Shown: positions 16,157 through 24,497, numbered from the stretch's first letter. The stretch is DNA of 55,905 nucleotides from an uncultured Acetatifactor sp. (GCA_910585615.1 CAJUFO010000024.1:1-55905); one strand, 5' to 3'. Program-made: numbers and translations. Notes: generated from the letters alone by a model not told the origin.

Positions 16157-18113
16157 ACATATTCTCTCGGTATTCTTTTGGCGTCATGCCTTCATATTTT
16201 TTGAACATAATGGCAAATCCGGTACTGCTTCCATACTGGAGGAGGTCGGCGATTTCTCCGACCCTCATGTCAGTTTCCCTTAAGAGCTGTTTGGCCTTAT
16301 CCAGCTTGATACGATCCACATAAGATGAAATGCTCTCCCCCATATTCTTTTTGAAAAAGTGGCTCAGGTTCGATACGGAGGTATCGAAGCAGGAAGCCAT
16401 GTACTTCACGGAGAAGCCCGGATCCAGATAATGCTCATGAAGATAGGCCAGAATGTCGGTAATGCTTCGTTTTCTGTAGCTGGCTGCCACAACCGGAGCG
16501 CTCTGCGCTGTTTCCTCTGTCCTGTATTCCTCCATGGCGCAGTCGAATGCCCTGAGGATATCCTTTCCGGAAAACCTTCTTCCTTTCAGCAGCAGATAGA
16601 ACTTTCGGAAATCCACCCCCAGCAGGTTCATCGTCTCAATGCTTACCAAAACCGCGGTAACCTCATCTGTCTCTGCGATTATCCCCCGCAGCTCCCGCAG
16701 GAGAATCTCCATTCTGGAATCCTCTCCCAGCATAATCGCTTCCTTCAGCGATTCCATTTCCATCCGGGGATAATCGTCTTTGCTGTACATCCGATTCACC
16801 CTGTGGATCGTCTCTTCATAGGATTCCCTGATCCTGCCCGCATCGGAAACGATTTCCCCTCTTTCGAATACGGCTCCTGCTGCCGCATATTCTTCCAGCT
16901 TCTGCTCGATTTCCTCCGGCTCTTCACAGCTTAACACCAGCCAGCTGTAGACATCGCCGAACAGATTGATCTTATACGCGCTGGAATACGGATCCTCCCG
17001 CTTCATCCCGACGAAATAGTCTTTCAACCGTTCATTCTCCTCCGATTTTGAAAACAGGATGATATACTGGCTTTTCCGGTCGATATGCACGCCGCTTTCC
17101 AGACATTTCCGCCAGAGGTCATCTCCTTTTTTCAGATCCAGCGTCAAAAGCTCATACAGGCAGGTTTCCGCCTGCAGCGCATTCCGCTGATTCTCCAGCG
17201 CCGCAGTATGATCCACCAGTCCATGAAAAAACACATACCTGCGTCTGGAATAAATAAGGGCGAGCAAAAGCCCGACAACCAGGGAAACCAGAATCCACAG
17301 CACATAGCTCTTCAGATATCGCATGCCGTCTCTCGTGATCTCCGCTTTGGGGATATAATTCCGGACCGTGAAGCCGCTTGTCATCTCCTGGCTGTAGATT
17401 TCAAAATCATCCTCCACGCCCTCTTCCAGAGATATCCCCTCCATGCTTTGATAAATCACATCGTCCTGCCATGTGATTGCCGTGATTCCCCCTGTTCCCC
17501 TGGGAGTGAACTGCTCCATCAGCTTATCCCTGGTAATCGTGACAAGAAGATACTGTCCGTCACTGTCTGGCCGGTCTATCTCCGTTTTGCTGCGCAGGGA
17601 AAAGACAAGAACCATTCCCTCCCTGCTTCCCGAATAAAAGCTGGCCTTTCCGGCGGCCATTCCTTCTTCCCACGCAGTATCCAGAAGCTTCTCGTCCATC
17701 CTGCACCGCCCGGAAAAGAAGAACTTTTCGTTGTAGGTTCCGTCGGAGCTGAAGATTCTGCGTTCCTCTCTGCTGCAGAAATATAATCGATCCACGAAAG
17801 GAAGCACGCTTTCCTTCTCTTTCAGATCCTGCATGATATCCAGATAACTGACCGGAAATCCTGGATTGTATGTAGGGCTGTAAAGCTTGCTGTAACGGCA
17901 GTCATTATAATGAAGGGAAAGGACTGACATTTCCTGCTCCCAGTATTTGCTCTGGCTCTCTGTCTTGAGCTTTGCTTCCGTCATCACCCGCTGCAGATTA
18001 TGCTCCTTGACCACAAAATAGGTACTGAGCACGACAATCAGCATCGGAATGAGCAGAATGATATTGTAGTTTATGACAAATGAAAGATAATTTGTCTTTT
18101 TTTCGTTCCCCAT
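16155..18113 (-). CDS. Membrane-anchored AraC-family sensor-regulator
   Basis: About 652 residues. An N-terminal membrane helix (YNIILLIPMLIVVLSTYFVV) is followed by an extracellular sensor of roughly 240 residues and a second helix (YVLWILVSLVVGLLLALIYS). A cytosolic linker region and a C-terminal AraC double helix-turn-helix follow (ITDILAYLHEHYLDPGFSVKYMA through GMTPKEYRENM). It is thus a one-protein sensor and transcription activator, as found beside glycan-uptake loci in Firmicutes. The start at 18113 is chosen because AAGGAA stands 7 bases upstream; an ATG ten codons earlier is possible. It lies 62 bases after the heparinase-like gene and upstream of the transporter genes it probably controls. 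Confidence 0.87.
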   Translation of the reverse strand: MGNEKKTNYLSFVINYNIILLIPMLIVVLSTYFVVKEHNLQRVMTEAKLKTESQSKYWEQEMSVLSLHYNDCRYSKLYSPTYNPGFPVSYLDIMQDLKEKESVLPFVDRLYFCSREERRIFSSDGTYNEKFFFSGRCRMDEKLLDTAWEEGMAAGKASFYSGSREGMVLVFSLRSKTEIDRPDSDGQYLLVTITRDKLMEQFTPRGTGGITAITWQDDVIYQSMEGISLEEGVEDDFEIYSQEMTSGFTVRNYIPKAEITRDGMRYLKSYVLWILVSLVVGLLLALIYSRRRYVFFHGLVDHTAALENQRNALQAETCLYELLTLDLKKGDDLWRKCLESGVHIDRKSQYIILFSKSEENERLKDYFVGMKREDPYSSAYKINLFGDVYSWLVLSCEEPEEIEQKLEEYAAAGAVFERGEIVSDAGRIRESYEETIHRVNRMYSKDDYPRMEMESLKEAIMLGEDSRMEILLRELRGIIAETDEVTAVLVSIETMNLLGVDFRKFYLLLKGRRFSGKDILRAFDCAMEEYRTEETAQSAPVVAASYRKRSITDILAYLHEHYLDPGFSVKYMASCFDTSVSNLSHFFKKNMGESISSYVDRIKLDKAKQLLRETDMRVGEIADLLQYGSSTGFAIMFKKYEGMTPKEYRENM

Positions 18114-18175
18114 GCCATTTTCCTTCATTTTTGCGATACACATAGTCCTTTATGGCGATTCCTCTATAAAGTGTT

Positions 18176-20299
18176 TCACAGTATCCGTATTTTGACGCAT
18201 AAATGATGTGCTTTTGCTCCTGCCGTCTGGAAAGCCACATGGTACTGTTCAGGCATAGTCACCTGCACCTCATCTGCAACCCCATCATTCACATCTGTCT
18301 CAAAGCATTCATCCACTGTGGCTTTGCCGCTAAAGGAATGGTCCGGGATGATTACGGCACATTCTCCCTGATGCATCAAAAACAGGCTTCCGTCCTCCTG
18401 CACAGTGGGCCTGCTCAGCATATGCAAAAGCCACGAAATACGGCATTCCCGCTTTGACTGAATCTCATCATGAATGATTAGCTCCCTCTCTGTCAGCTCA
18501 AATGTCCTCTCATAGTGTTGCAGCATCGGATACGCCGCAGCCAAATCCACTGTCAGGCGGAAAAAGCATGCCCCGTCATGTTCCCACCGTACAAACCGCC
18601 CCGTTGCCCGATGGCTGTCCGCCTCCTGCCCGATTCCGTCTACCAAAATGCAATTATGCGCTTTCGTTGTTTTCGTCCAGTTCCGATGATGCTTTGTCCC
18701 CCAGCACCTCCCGAAATAGCCGGATGGTGAGATCAGCGTATGGTTATTCCGGATCAAAGCGAACGAGCCTTGATCTGCATGCTGATGGCTGACGCTGCCG
18801 AATTTGCTTGCCCGGACGAGCAGGCCTGTCCCGTGCGCCTGATTGGCGAGATTTGTCTGACAGCTTGCAAGACCGCTTTCCTCGAATACTGCCATGGGCG
18901 AGGCGCTTCCCGTCAGAAGATGCTCCGGTGCCTTCCCTGTGGGCAAAAACACATCCAGAAGATGCAGCTCGAACAGCTTCGGGGCAGCATGCTCTGCCGC
19001 CTTCTGCCGCGCTTCATCCGGCCCGAAGCGCTCACCGTAAAGCCGGAACGGATTCTGTGCAAAGAATCCTGGCCATTCCGAATCCTCGCTCCCACACCAG
19101 TAGCCATCCCCGAAGGGATGGTTTTCCCTCCCTTTTTCCGCAAAATGCAGGAAAAACTGGGAAAGTCTCTGATAAAAGGGGCGATTCAGAAAGCGAACAT
19201 CCGCATACCGCTCCACCGCCATGAAAAACGGCAGATACCATCGAGTATAGCTGGATGCATAAAAAGGCCCCTCTGCCCAGCCGCCATCTGACGTCCCATA
19301 GAACGGAAAGATCCCGCCGTAAATTTCCAGTGCATCCGAGAGCCACAGAATCAGGGTCTCTTCCGATATATAGCTGCTTCCCTTTAAGACCATTGCGGCC
19401 TCTCCCAGATATGCCGGAAGCCGCCCCGCATGGGAATCTCCGGGGTTTTCCGTAAAATCCAGTGTATGCAGCCGTTCCCTGCACTGCTTTGCATATGCGA
19501 TAATCGTTTTTTCTACAATATACTTCTGCTGTTGCGATAAAGAATCGTACAATAGGTCATACACGGCCGGCAGGCAACGGGCATTGCTCAGGCCGATTTC
19601 GTCATTCCACGGTGCATCCACTGCACATGGGCCATCGGGATTCCAGCTACAGATAGTCAGTAGAAGCTCCTTTGCCTTAAGGCCGGCGCTCCTGTCTTTC
19701 AGCAGTGCATGACCCAGCGCGCAGGCGACCAGATCCCTGTCGCAATATTCCCGGTACGCTCCAAAATATTCCCGGTATTCTACCTGATTCGGAAAGCTAT
19801 AAAAAAGGGGCGGCTTTGGAAGCGGCCGGGAACATGCCACCTCGATGTTGCGCCGCAGCGTTTCCATTTCTGGCTGCCTTTTTTTCAGGATTTCGGGAAT
19901 GTCCTCCGCCAAAAACAGATGACGCGGCCGCACGTCCGGGATTGCCTCAAATACGTCTGGTGCTTGCGGCCGCAGAAAAACCACGGCATTTTCAGAAATG
20001 TAAAAATCCCACCAGCCCCGTTCCTGTTCCCCGCAAAAAAGATTCCAGCGATAGCTTCCTGCCGCCAGCTTTTCCTTTGGGATTACATAATTTTTTTCCG
20101 TTTCCTTTTCAAAAATGATTTGACCGGACACATCACAGACGACAACGCGATAACGCTTTTCCTTCCCGTCCCGCAGAAACGAAAAGACCGGAGGGGTCTC
20201 TTCTATCTCCTCATTGCGGGCTGGTGACGGAAAAATCTGACTGCCGCAGGTTCGCTTCTGCTCCAACAGGCCTTTTGCCTTTTCTGAATCTGACCTCAT
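18176..20299 (-). CDS. Heparinase II/III-like polysaccharide lyase, cytosolic
   Basis: A 707-residue protein with the heparinase II/III layout. An N-terminal beta domain (about 1-140) is followed by an alpha/alpha-toroid of about 300 residues (DVRPRHLFLAEDIPEIL through the PFFMAVERYAD region). The C-terminal beta-sandwich carries the family signature SHQHADQGSFALIRNN near residue 515. Such enzymes cleave uronate-containing glycans by beta-elimination. No signal peptide is visible, so it should act on imported oligosaccharides. The ATG at 20299 overlaps the stop of the acetyltransferase gene (ATGA), and the longer upstream frame is out-competed by this coupled start. The substrate (heparan, chondroitin or another uronate glycan) is not determined. 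Confidence 0.85.
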   Translation of the reverse strand: MRSDSEKAKGLLEQKRTCGSQIFPSPARNEEIEETPPVFSFLRDGKEKRYRVVVCDVSGQIIFEKETEKNYVIPKEKLAAGSYRWNLFCGEQERGWWDFYISENAVVFLRPQAPDVFEAIPDVRPRHLFLAEDIPEILKKRQPEMETLRRNIEVACSRPLPKPPLFYSFPNQVEYREYFGAYREYCDRDLVACALGHALLKDRSAGLKAKELLLTICSWNPDGPCAVDAPWNDEIGLSNARCLPAVYDLLYDSLSQQQKYIVEKTIIAYAKQCRERLHTLDFTENPGDSHAGRLPAYLGEAAMVLKGSSYISEETLILWLSDALEIYGGIFPFYGTSDGGWAEGPFYASSYTRWYLPFFMAVERYADVRFLNRPFYQRLSQFFLHFAEKGRENHPFGDGYWCGSEDSEWPGFFAQNPFRLYGERFGPDEARQKAAEHAAPKLFELHLLDVFLPTGKAPEHLLTGSASPMAVFEESGLASCQTNLANQAHGTGLLVRASKFGSVSHQHADQGSFALIRNNHTLISPSGYFGRCWGTKHHRNWTKTTKAHNCILVDGIGQEADSHRATGRFVRWEHDGACFFRLTVDLAAAYPMLQHYERTFELTERELIIHDEIQSKRECRISWLLHMLSRPTVQEDGSLFLMHQGECAVIIPDHSFSGKATVDECFETDVNDGVADEVQVTMPEQYHVAFQTAGAKAHHLCVKIRIL

Positions 20300-20889
20300 T
20301 CCTGCCCCTTCTGTTCCCAATGATATGCACCTGTTTCCGGATCGATCGTGCCAATCTGCCTTGCCGGAGTCCCTGCCATGATTGCATAGTCCGGCGTGCT
20401 CCTGGTCACGACGGAATTGGCGCAGACCAGATTGCACCTACCCAGCTTTACCCCTCCGGTTACGATTACGCCGGAGGCCAGCCAGCTTCCTGCGCCGATT
20501 CGGATGCTGTCATCTCCGTCTTCCTCTGTTCTGGCGCTGAACCATCCTGTCTTTGCATCAAACTTATGATTTCCTGCGGCCAGCGAACAATTTGGCCCAA
20601 TCAGCGTATTCTCTCCAATCGTCACGTTTCCGTTTATATAAGTGTACAGACCAACGAATACATTTCTTCCGATTTTTTCTTTGTCATGAACACGGACGAT
20701 TGCTCCGGGAGCTACTCGGATTTCCCTGCCGCCAAAGCCCAGTGCATCAGCCCTGCGCCGATTATCCGTTTCGTTATCGCTCTGATTTGCGTATGCTGTC
20801 AGCGCTGTGAACAGCTCATCGGACAAAATCACTTTTCCATACGCTCCCATCTGAACGAGCCCTGCCTCTTTTAATTTCGTCAGTTCCAT
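20296..20889 (-). CDS. Hexapeptide-repeat O-acetyltransferase
   Basis: A 197-residue left-handed beta-helix acyltransferase of the maltose/galactoside O-acetyltransferase type. Hexapeptide turns run from VGLYTYINGNVTIGENTLIGPNCSLAAGNHKFD to GAGSWLASGVIVTGGVKLGRCNLVCANSVV. The His in AAGNHKFD is at the usual catalytic position, and IMAGTPARQIG is the conserved acetyl-CoA-binding end. It probably acetylates a sugar released or imported by this locus. It is the first gene of the operon and overlaps the heparinase-like gene by four bases. A GGAAGGGAA site precedes the ATG at a long spacing. Confidence 0.88.
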   Translation of the reverse strand: MELTKLKEAGLVQMGAYGKVILSDELFTALTAYANQSDNETDNRRRADALGFGGREIRVAPGAIVRVHDKEKIGRNVFVGLYTYINGNVTIGENTLIGPNCSLAAGNHKFDAKTGWFSARTEEDGDDSIRIGAGSWLASGVIVTGGVKLGRCNLVCANSVVTRSTPDYAIMAGTPARQIGTIDPETGAYHWEQKGQE

Positions 20890-20941
20890 TTACGATATTC
20901 CCTTCCTACTGTAAAAATGGCAGATTCTTTTATTCCCGCGA

Positions 20942-21045
20942 GCAATGAGCCAAGCGGCCGTGCTTGCACGGCCAGTTGGCGAATGCCGCTAGGGTCAAAT
21001 ACTGCTCTGCAGTGTTGCATGCTTGATACCCCGTTGCCTGCAACG
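20942..21045. repeat. Hairpin-rich 5' leader of the glycan operon
   Basis: A long imperfect hairpin spans 20942-20988: GCAATGAGCCAAGCGGCCGT and its complement around a core palindrome GGCCGTGC-TT-GCACGGCC. A smaller ACTGC/GCAGT element follows near 21001-21013, and CCCGTTGC/GCAACGGG near 21030-21047. On the minus strand this is the 5' untranslated region of the acetyltransferase transcript. It may be a dispersed repeat or a regulatory RNA; I cannot name it. Confidence 0.5.
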
Positions 21046-21092
21046 GGATATTTGATTCAGGATGACTCAAACCACCCGCCTGCTATAGATAA

Positions 21093-21121
21093 ATTATACA
21101 TTATACTTACTAAAAACGCAA
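21093..21121 (-). promoter_or_regulatory. Promoter of acetyltransferase-heparinase operon
   Basis: On the minus strand TTGCGT (21116-21121) and TATAAT (21093-21098) are separated by 17 bases. A second TATAAT lies just upstream. Transcription would start near 21087, leaving a leader of almost 200 bases. A 9-bp inverted repeat ACGCAATGC/GCATTGCGT brackets the -35 region (21116-21152). Confidence 0.6.
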
Positions 21122-21166
21122 TGCAGATGATATAGTGCTTCTGGCATTGCGTGTCAACAACTGAAA

Positions 21167-21265
21167 GGGGCTGTCGGGAAATGCTGCCAACACACAATAT
21201 ATAGCTGTGAGCTTCAATTCATCACAGTATATATTGTGGGAATATGGCCATTTCCCAACAACCCC
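21167..21265. repeat. GGGGCTGTCGGGAAA hairpin repeat, long copy
   Basis: This 99-base copy begins GGGGCTGTCGGGAAATG and ends CATTTCCCAACAACCCC. Its interior is itself a long hairpin: CACAATATATAGCTGTGA pairs with TCACAGTATATATTGTG. Almost the whole element can fold into one stem, which resembles a miniature inverted-repeat element. It marks the right edge of the AT-richer glycan locus; a related short copy marks the left edge at 7851. Confidence 0.6.
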
Positions 21266-21354
21266 TATGAAAGTGCGGCGGTTAGGCAACCGTCCCTTGT
21301 CGATTGGCAGAGATATGTTTTCGCTGCCTGTGCTGCCCGCCTGCTATCACAGGC

Positions 21355-21552
21355 TCAGATATCCAGCTCCGGCGGCACGTCCAGTTCCTCGGGGGCATAT
21401 TTCCCGTTCTTCTTCCGCTGGCGGACGCACTCCGTCAGCAGGTACTCTATCTGACCGTTGACCGAGCGGAAGTCGTCCTCCGCCCAGGCGGCGATGGCGT
21501 CATAGAGCTTGGGGGACAGCCGCAGGGGAACCTGCTTCTTGGCGTCTGCCAT
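21355..21552 (-). CDS. Arc-like ribbon-helix-helix protein
   Basis: This 65-residue protein reads QVPLRLSPKLYDAIAAWAEDDFRSVNGQIEYLLTECVRQ. That is the strand-helix-helix pattern of Arc/MetJ-type DNA-binding proteins, with the basic strand near residues 7-12 and a C-terminal basic tail. Such proteins dimerise and usually repress transcription. Its ATG overlaps the stop codon of the SPFH gene (TGATG), so the two are translationally coupled. It may regulate the pair; a toxin partner is not visible. Family assignment is good, function is inferred. Confidence 0.75.
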   Translation of the reverse strand: MADAKKQVPLRLSPKLYDAIAAWAEDDFRSVNGQIEYLLTECVRQRKKNGKYAPEELDVPPELDI

Positions 21553-22589
21553 CAGTAAAGGCTCCCGGAATTCACGATGGGCTGGGCATCATGATTCCCG
21601 CACAGGACCACCAGCAGATTGGAGACCATCGCCGCCTTGCGCTCCTCATCCAGCTGTACCACATCCTTCTCGTTCAGCCGCTCCAAGGCCATCTCCACCA
21701 TGCCCACGGCGCCGTCCACGATCATCTTCCGGGCGTCTATGATGGCGGAGGCCTGCTGGCGCTGCAGCATCACGGCCGCGATCTCCGGGGCGTAGGCCAG
21801 GTAGGTGATTCGGGCCTCCACCACCTCGATGCCGGCCTCCTTCACCCGGGCCTGGATCTCGTCCCGTATCCTGGCGGCCACCACATCGCTGGAGCCCCGC
21901 AGACTCCCTTCGTCCGCATGGCCGTCCCCGGTGGTGTCCACATTGGGGGCCACGTCATAAGGGTAGACCCGCACCACCTGGCGCAGGGCGCTGTCGCACT
22001 GGAGGGAGAGGAATTCCTTGTAGTTGTCCACGTTGAACACGGCCTTGGCCGTATCCACGATCCGCCAGGTCACCGCGATGCCGATTTCCACAGGATTCCC
22101 CAGGCAGTCGTTGATCTTCTGCCTGCTGTTGTTCAGGGTCATGATTTTCAGGGACAGCTTCTTGCTGCCGTAATCGGCGGCCAGGTTCATGCTCTGGGCC
22201 CCGCTTGCTATGGCCCGCAGCCCGCTGCCGGGCTCCGACACGTCCCCGCTCTGGCTCAGCTTTGTCTTGGCCGCCGGGTTCACGCCTACGCAGAAGGGAT
22301 TGACGTAGTAGAAGCCGTTCTCCTTCAGGGTGCCGATGTACTTGCCGAACAGGGTCAGCACCAGGGCCTCCTGGGGCTTCAGGACCTTAAGGCCCAGGAG
22401 AGGGATCCAGCCAAGGGAGAGCACTGCGATGCCGATGACGAGTCCTGTGACGCTGAAGGCCGAGGCCCCGTATCTGTCGATATCGATGCCGCCGATGACC
22501 ACTGCGGCAATGGCCGCCGTATAGGCCAGGATTACTGTCAGCAGGACGGCCATACCGTTCTTTGCGCTTTTTAAGAGTTTCTCTTCCAT
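21552..22589 (-). CDS. SPFH (band 7) domain membrane protein
   Basis: A 345-residue protein with two N-terminal hydrophobic segments (GMAVLLTVILAYTAAIAAVVIGG and SVTGLVIGIAVLSLGWIPLLG) followed by a stomatin/prohibitin/flotillin domain. Visible parts are VLTLFGKYIGTLKENGFYYVNPFCVG, VEIGIAVTWRI, DSALRQVVRVYPYD and RIRDEIQARVKEAGIEVVEARITYLAYAPEIAAVMLQRQQA. SPFH proteins form membrane scaffolds or protease-adaptor rings. It is unlike typical FloT in length and ends without a coiled-coil extension. Its gene is divergent from the Uma2 gene and overlaps the Arc-like gene. Confidence 0.85.
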   Translation of the reverse strand: MEEKLLKSAKNGMAVLLTVILAYTAAIAAVVIGGIDIDRYGASAFSVTGLVIGIAVLSLGWIPLLGLKVLKPQEALVLTLFGKYIGTLKENGFYYVNPFCVGVNPAAKTKLSQSGDVSEPGSGLRAIASGAQSMNLAADYGSKKLSLKIMTLNNSRQKINDCLGNPVEIGIAVTWRIVDTAKAVFNVDNYKEFLSLQCDSALRQVVRVYPYDVAPNVDTTGDGHADEGSLRGSSDVVAARIRDEIQARVKEAGIEVVEARITYLAYAPEIAAVMLQRQQASAIIDARKMIVDGAVGMVEMALERLNEKDVVQLDEERKAAMVSNLLVVLCGNHDAQPIVNSGSLY

Positions 22590-22643
22590 AGAAATTTCCT
22601 CGCTTTCTTCGATTGTGTCTTTAGAGGTTTGCTTGATATTAAA

Positions 22644-22672
22644 ATGATATCATATTGATTTTTGCTTTGCAA
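22644..22672 (-). promoter_or_regulatory. Promoter of SPFH-Arc operon
   Basis: Minus-strand TTGCAA (22667-22672) and TATCAT (22644-22649), 17-base spacer, 54 bases before the SPFH start. Confidence 0.6.
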
Positions 22673-22732
22673 GGAATTTGCGTGAATTTTTGAAAAAAAG
22701 TTTGAAAAAGTTTGATAAGAGCGGCATGAAGC

Positions 22733-22762
22733 TTGCGGGCCCTATGGAAAACATGGTACAAT
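22733..22762 (+). promoter_or_regulatory. Promoter of Uma2-family gene
   Basis: TTGCGG (22733-22738) and TACAAT (22757-22762) with an 18-base spacer, ending 26 bases before the start codon. Confidence 0.5.
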
Positions 22763-22788
22763 GGCAGATAAAGAGAGGAGGAATCGGA

Positions 22789-23322
22789 ATGGACGCGTTG
22801 AGGAAAGGAGCATTTTATACGATAGATGACATCTATGCTTTGCCGGACGGGGAGCGGGCAGAGCTGATTGACGGACAGATTTATTATATGGCTCCTCCGA
22901 GTCGGACGCATCAGGGGCTCAGCATGTTTTTGTCCAGCGCCATACTGGCGCATATCAGGGAAAAGGGAGGAGACTGCGAGGTCTATGCGGCGCCTTTCGC
23001 GGTATTCCTGAACGATGACGAAGTTAACTACGTGGAGCCGGATATCTCCGTCATATGCGACATTTCGAAACTGGACGAAAAGGGCTGCCATGGGGCTCCG
23101 GACTGGGTCATAGAAATCGTGTCTCCCAGCAGCAGATCCATGGACTACTTTACCAAGCTGTTCAAGTACCGCACGGCAGGCGTAAGGGAGTACTGGGTGG
23201 TGGATCCCCACAGGAAGACGGTGACCGTATACCAGTTCGAGCAGGATCAGATGAATGAGTACGCCTTTGGGGAGAGCGTCCCCGTGGGCATTTATGAGGG
23301 ATTTTCCATTACGGTTTCGTAA
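22789..23322 (+). CDS. Uma2 (DUF820) nuclease-fold protein
   Basis: A 177-residue Uma2 family protein. The PD-(D/E)XK-like core is visible as RAELIDGQIYYMAPPSRTHQ, NYVEPDISVICD, APDWVIEIVSPSS and KYRTAGVREYWVVDPHRKTVTVY. The Asp in EPDISV, the Glu in VIEIVS and the following polar residues fit the usual active site. The family is abundant in cyanobacteria and some Firmicutes; biological role is unproven, with many copies thought to be transposon-derived. The ATG at 22789 follows GAGAGGAGG; upstream in-frame codons precede the promoter and are rejected. It stands alone. Confidence 0.88.
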   Translation: MDALRKGAFYTIDDIYALPDGERAELIDGQIYYMAPPSRTHQGLSMFLSSAILAHIREKGGDCEVYAAPFAVFLNDDEVNYVEPDISVICDISKLDEKGCHGAPDWVIEIVSPSSRSMDYFTKLFKYRTAGVREYWVVDPHRKTVTVYQFEQDQMNEYAFGESVPVGIYEGFSITVS

Positions 23323-23379
23323 TCGGGGACTGCGTTCTTTGTAAAAGCGATTCCATCAAAGCTGCCAGGCAATGTTTCA

Positions 23380-23417
23380 GGGGCTAGCGGGAAATGATGC
23401 CATTTCCTGACAGCCCC
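23380..23417. repeat. GGGGCTGTCGGGAAA hairpin repeat, copy 3
   Basis: GGGGCTAGCGGGAAATG pairs with CATTTCCTGACAGCCCC over a short loop. Its ends match copies at 7851 and 21167. It lies between the Uma2 gene and the convergent dehydrogenase gene. Confidence 0.6.
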
Positions 23418-23501
23418 ATATTTTTGCAAATCAGCCTCAGAAGGGAAGTGTCGGCAGATTCCGTGGACGCCTGGCGCGGCGGGTAGGGAGGAGCGTCTTC
23501 C

Positions 23502-24497
23502 CTACCCGACTTTCACGTCATTGGGGCTTTCCTTCCCTTCCGCATAATCCATGGCATTGCGCAGCGTGGTGGCGGCGATGGCCCCCAGGGCCTCCCTGGT
23601 GAAGAATCCCTGATGAGAGGTGATCATCACGTTGGGGAAGGACAATAGCCTTGCGGTGGTGGAGTGCTCCAGGATTTCGTCCGACCGGTCCTCGAACACA
23701 TTGTTGGTCTCCTCCTCGTACACGTCCAGGCCCACCCCCGCGAACTTGTGCATGCGGATGCCCTCGATCAGGTCGTCGGTCTTCACCAGAGCGCCCCGGG
23801 AGGTGTTCACCAAAATGACCCCGTCCTTCATCTGCCGGATGGTATCGATGTTGATGATATGGTAGGTGGAGTCCATCAGCGGGCAGTGCAGGGAAATGAC
23901 ATCACTGTCGGAAAGGAGCCGCTCCAGGGAGACGTACTCCACGAACTCCTTCAGGGACTCGTTCTGGTACACGTCATAGGCTATGACCCTCATGCCGAAG
24001 CCCCGGCAGATGCGGCACATGGCCGCGCCGATCTTCCCGGTGCCGATGATGCCCGCGGTCTTCTGATAAAAGTTGAAGCCCATGAGGCCGCTCAGGCTGA
24101 AATCATTCTCCCGGACTTTATTGTAGGCCTTGTAGAGGCGGCGGTTGCTGGCCAGCGCCAGCGCCATGGCGTGCTCCGCCACGGCCTCCGGGGAGTAGCC
24201 GGGCACGCGCATGACCCGGATGCCGTATTTCCTGGCGGTCTCCAGGTCTACGTTGTTGAATCCGGCGCAGCGCATCAGCAGCAGGGTGATGCCCTTCTCA
24301 TGGAGGATCTCCATGGTCTGGGTGCCGATGTCGGAGCTGACGAAGGCGCAGACGGCGTCGAAGCCCTCCGCCAGGGCCGCGGTGCGGGGATCCAGGTCGG
24401 ATTTTGTGTACTCGATGGTGATGCCTTGGTAATCCTTCAGGGTGTCCTGGAAGGATTCCTTGTCATAGCTTTTGGTGTCGTAGAACAGGATTTTCAT
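23502..24497 (-). CDS. D-2-hydroxyacid (lactate-type) dehydrogenase
   Basis: A 331-residue NAD-dependent D-isomer-specific 2-hydroxyacid dehydrogenase closest in pattern to fermentative D-lactate dehydrogenase. It starts MKILFYDTKSYDKESF. The Rossmann motif is GIIGTGKIGAAM, followed by VIAYD. The catalytic Arg is in NTSRGALVKT, the Glu in GLDVYEEE and the His in TSHQGFFTREAL. RCAGFNNVDLETA is typical of the D-LDH branch. It would reduce pyruvate to D-lactate in the cytosol during fermentation; other 2-oxoacids are possible. The start has GAGAGGAGACC upstream; the long N-terminal extension of the open frame is rejected. Confidence 0.9.
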   Translation of the reverse strand: MKILFYDTKSYDKESFQDTLKDYQGITIEYTKSDLDPRTAALAEGFDAVCAFVSSDIGTQTMEILHEKGITLLLMRCAGFNNVDLETARKYGIRVMRVPGYSPEAVAEHAMALALASNRRLYKAYNKVRENDFSLSGLMGFNFYQKTAGIIGTGKIGAAMCRICRGFGMRVIAYDVYQNESLKEFVEYVSLERLLSDSDVISLHCPLMDSTYHIINIDTIRQMKDGVILVNTSRGALVKTDDLIEGIRMHKFAGVGLDVYEEETNNVFEDRSDEILEHSTTARLLSFPNVMITSHQGFFTREALGAIAATTLRNAMDYAEGKESPNDVKVG

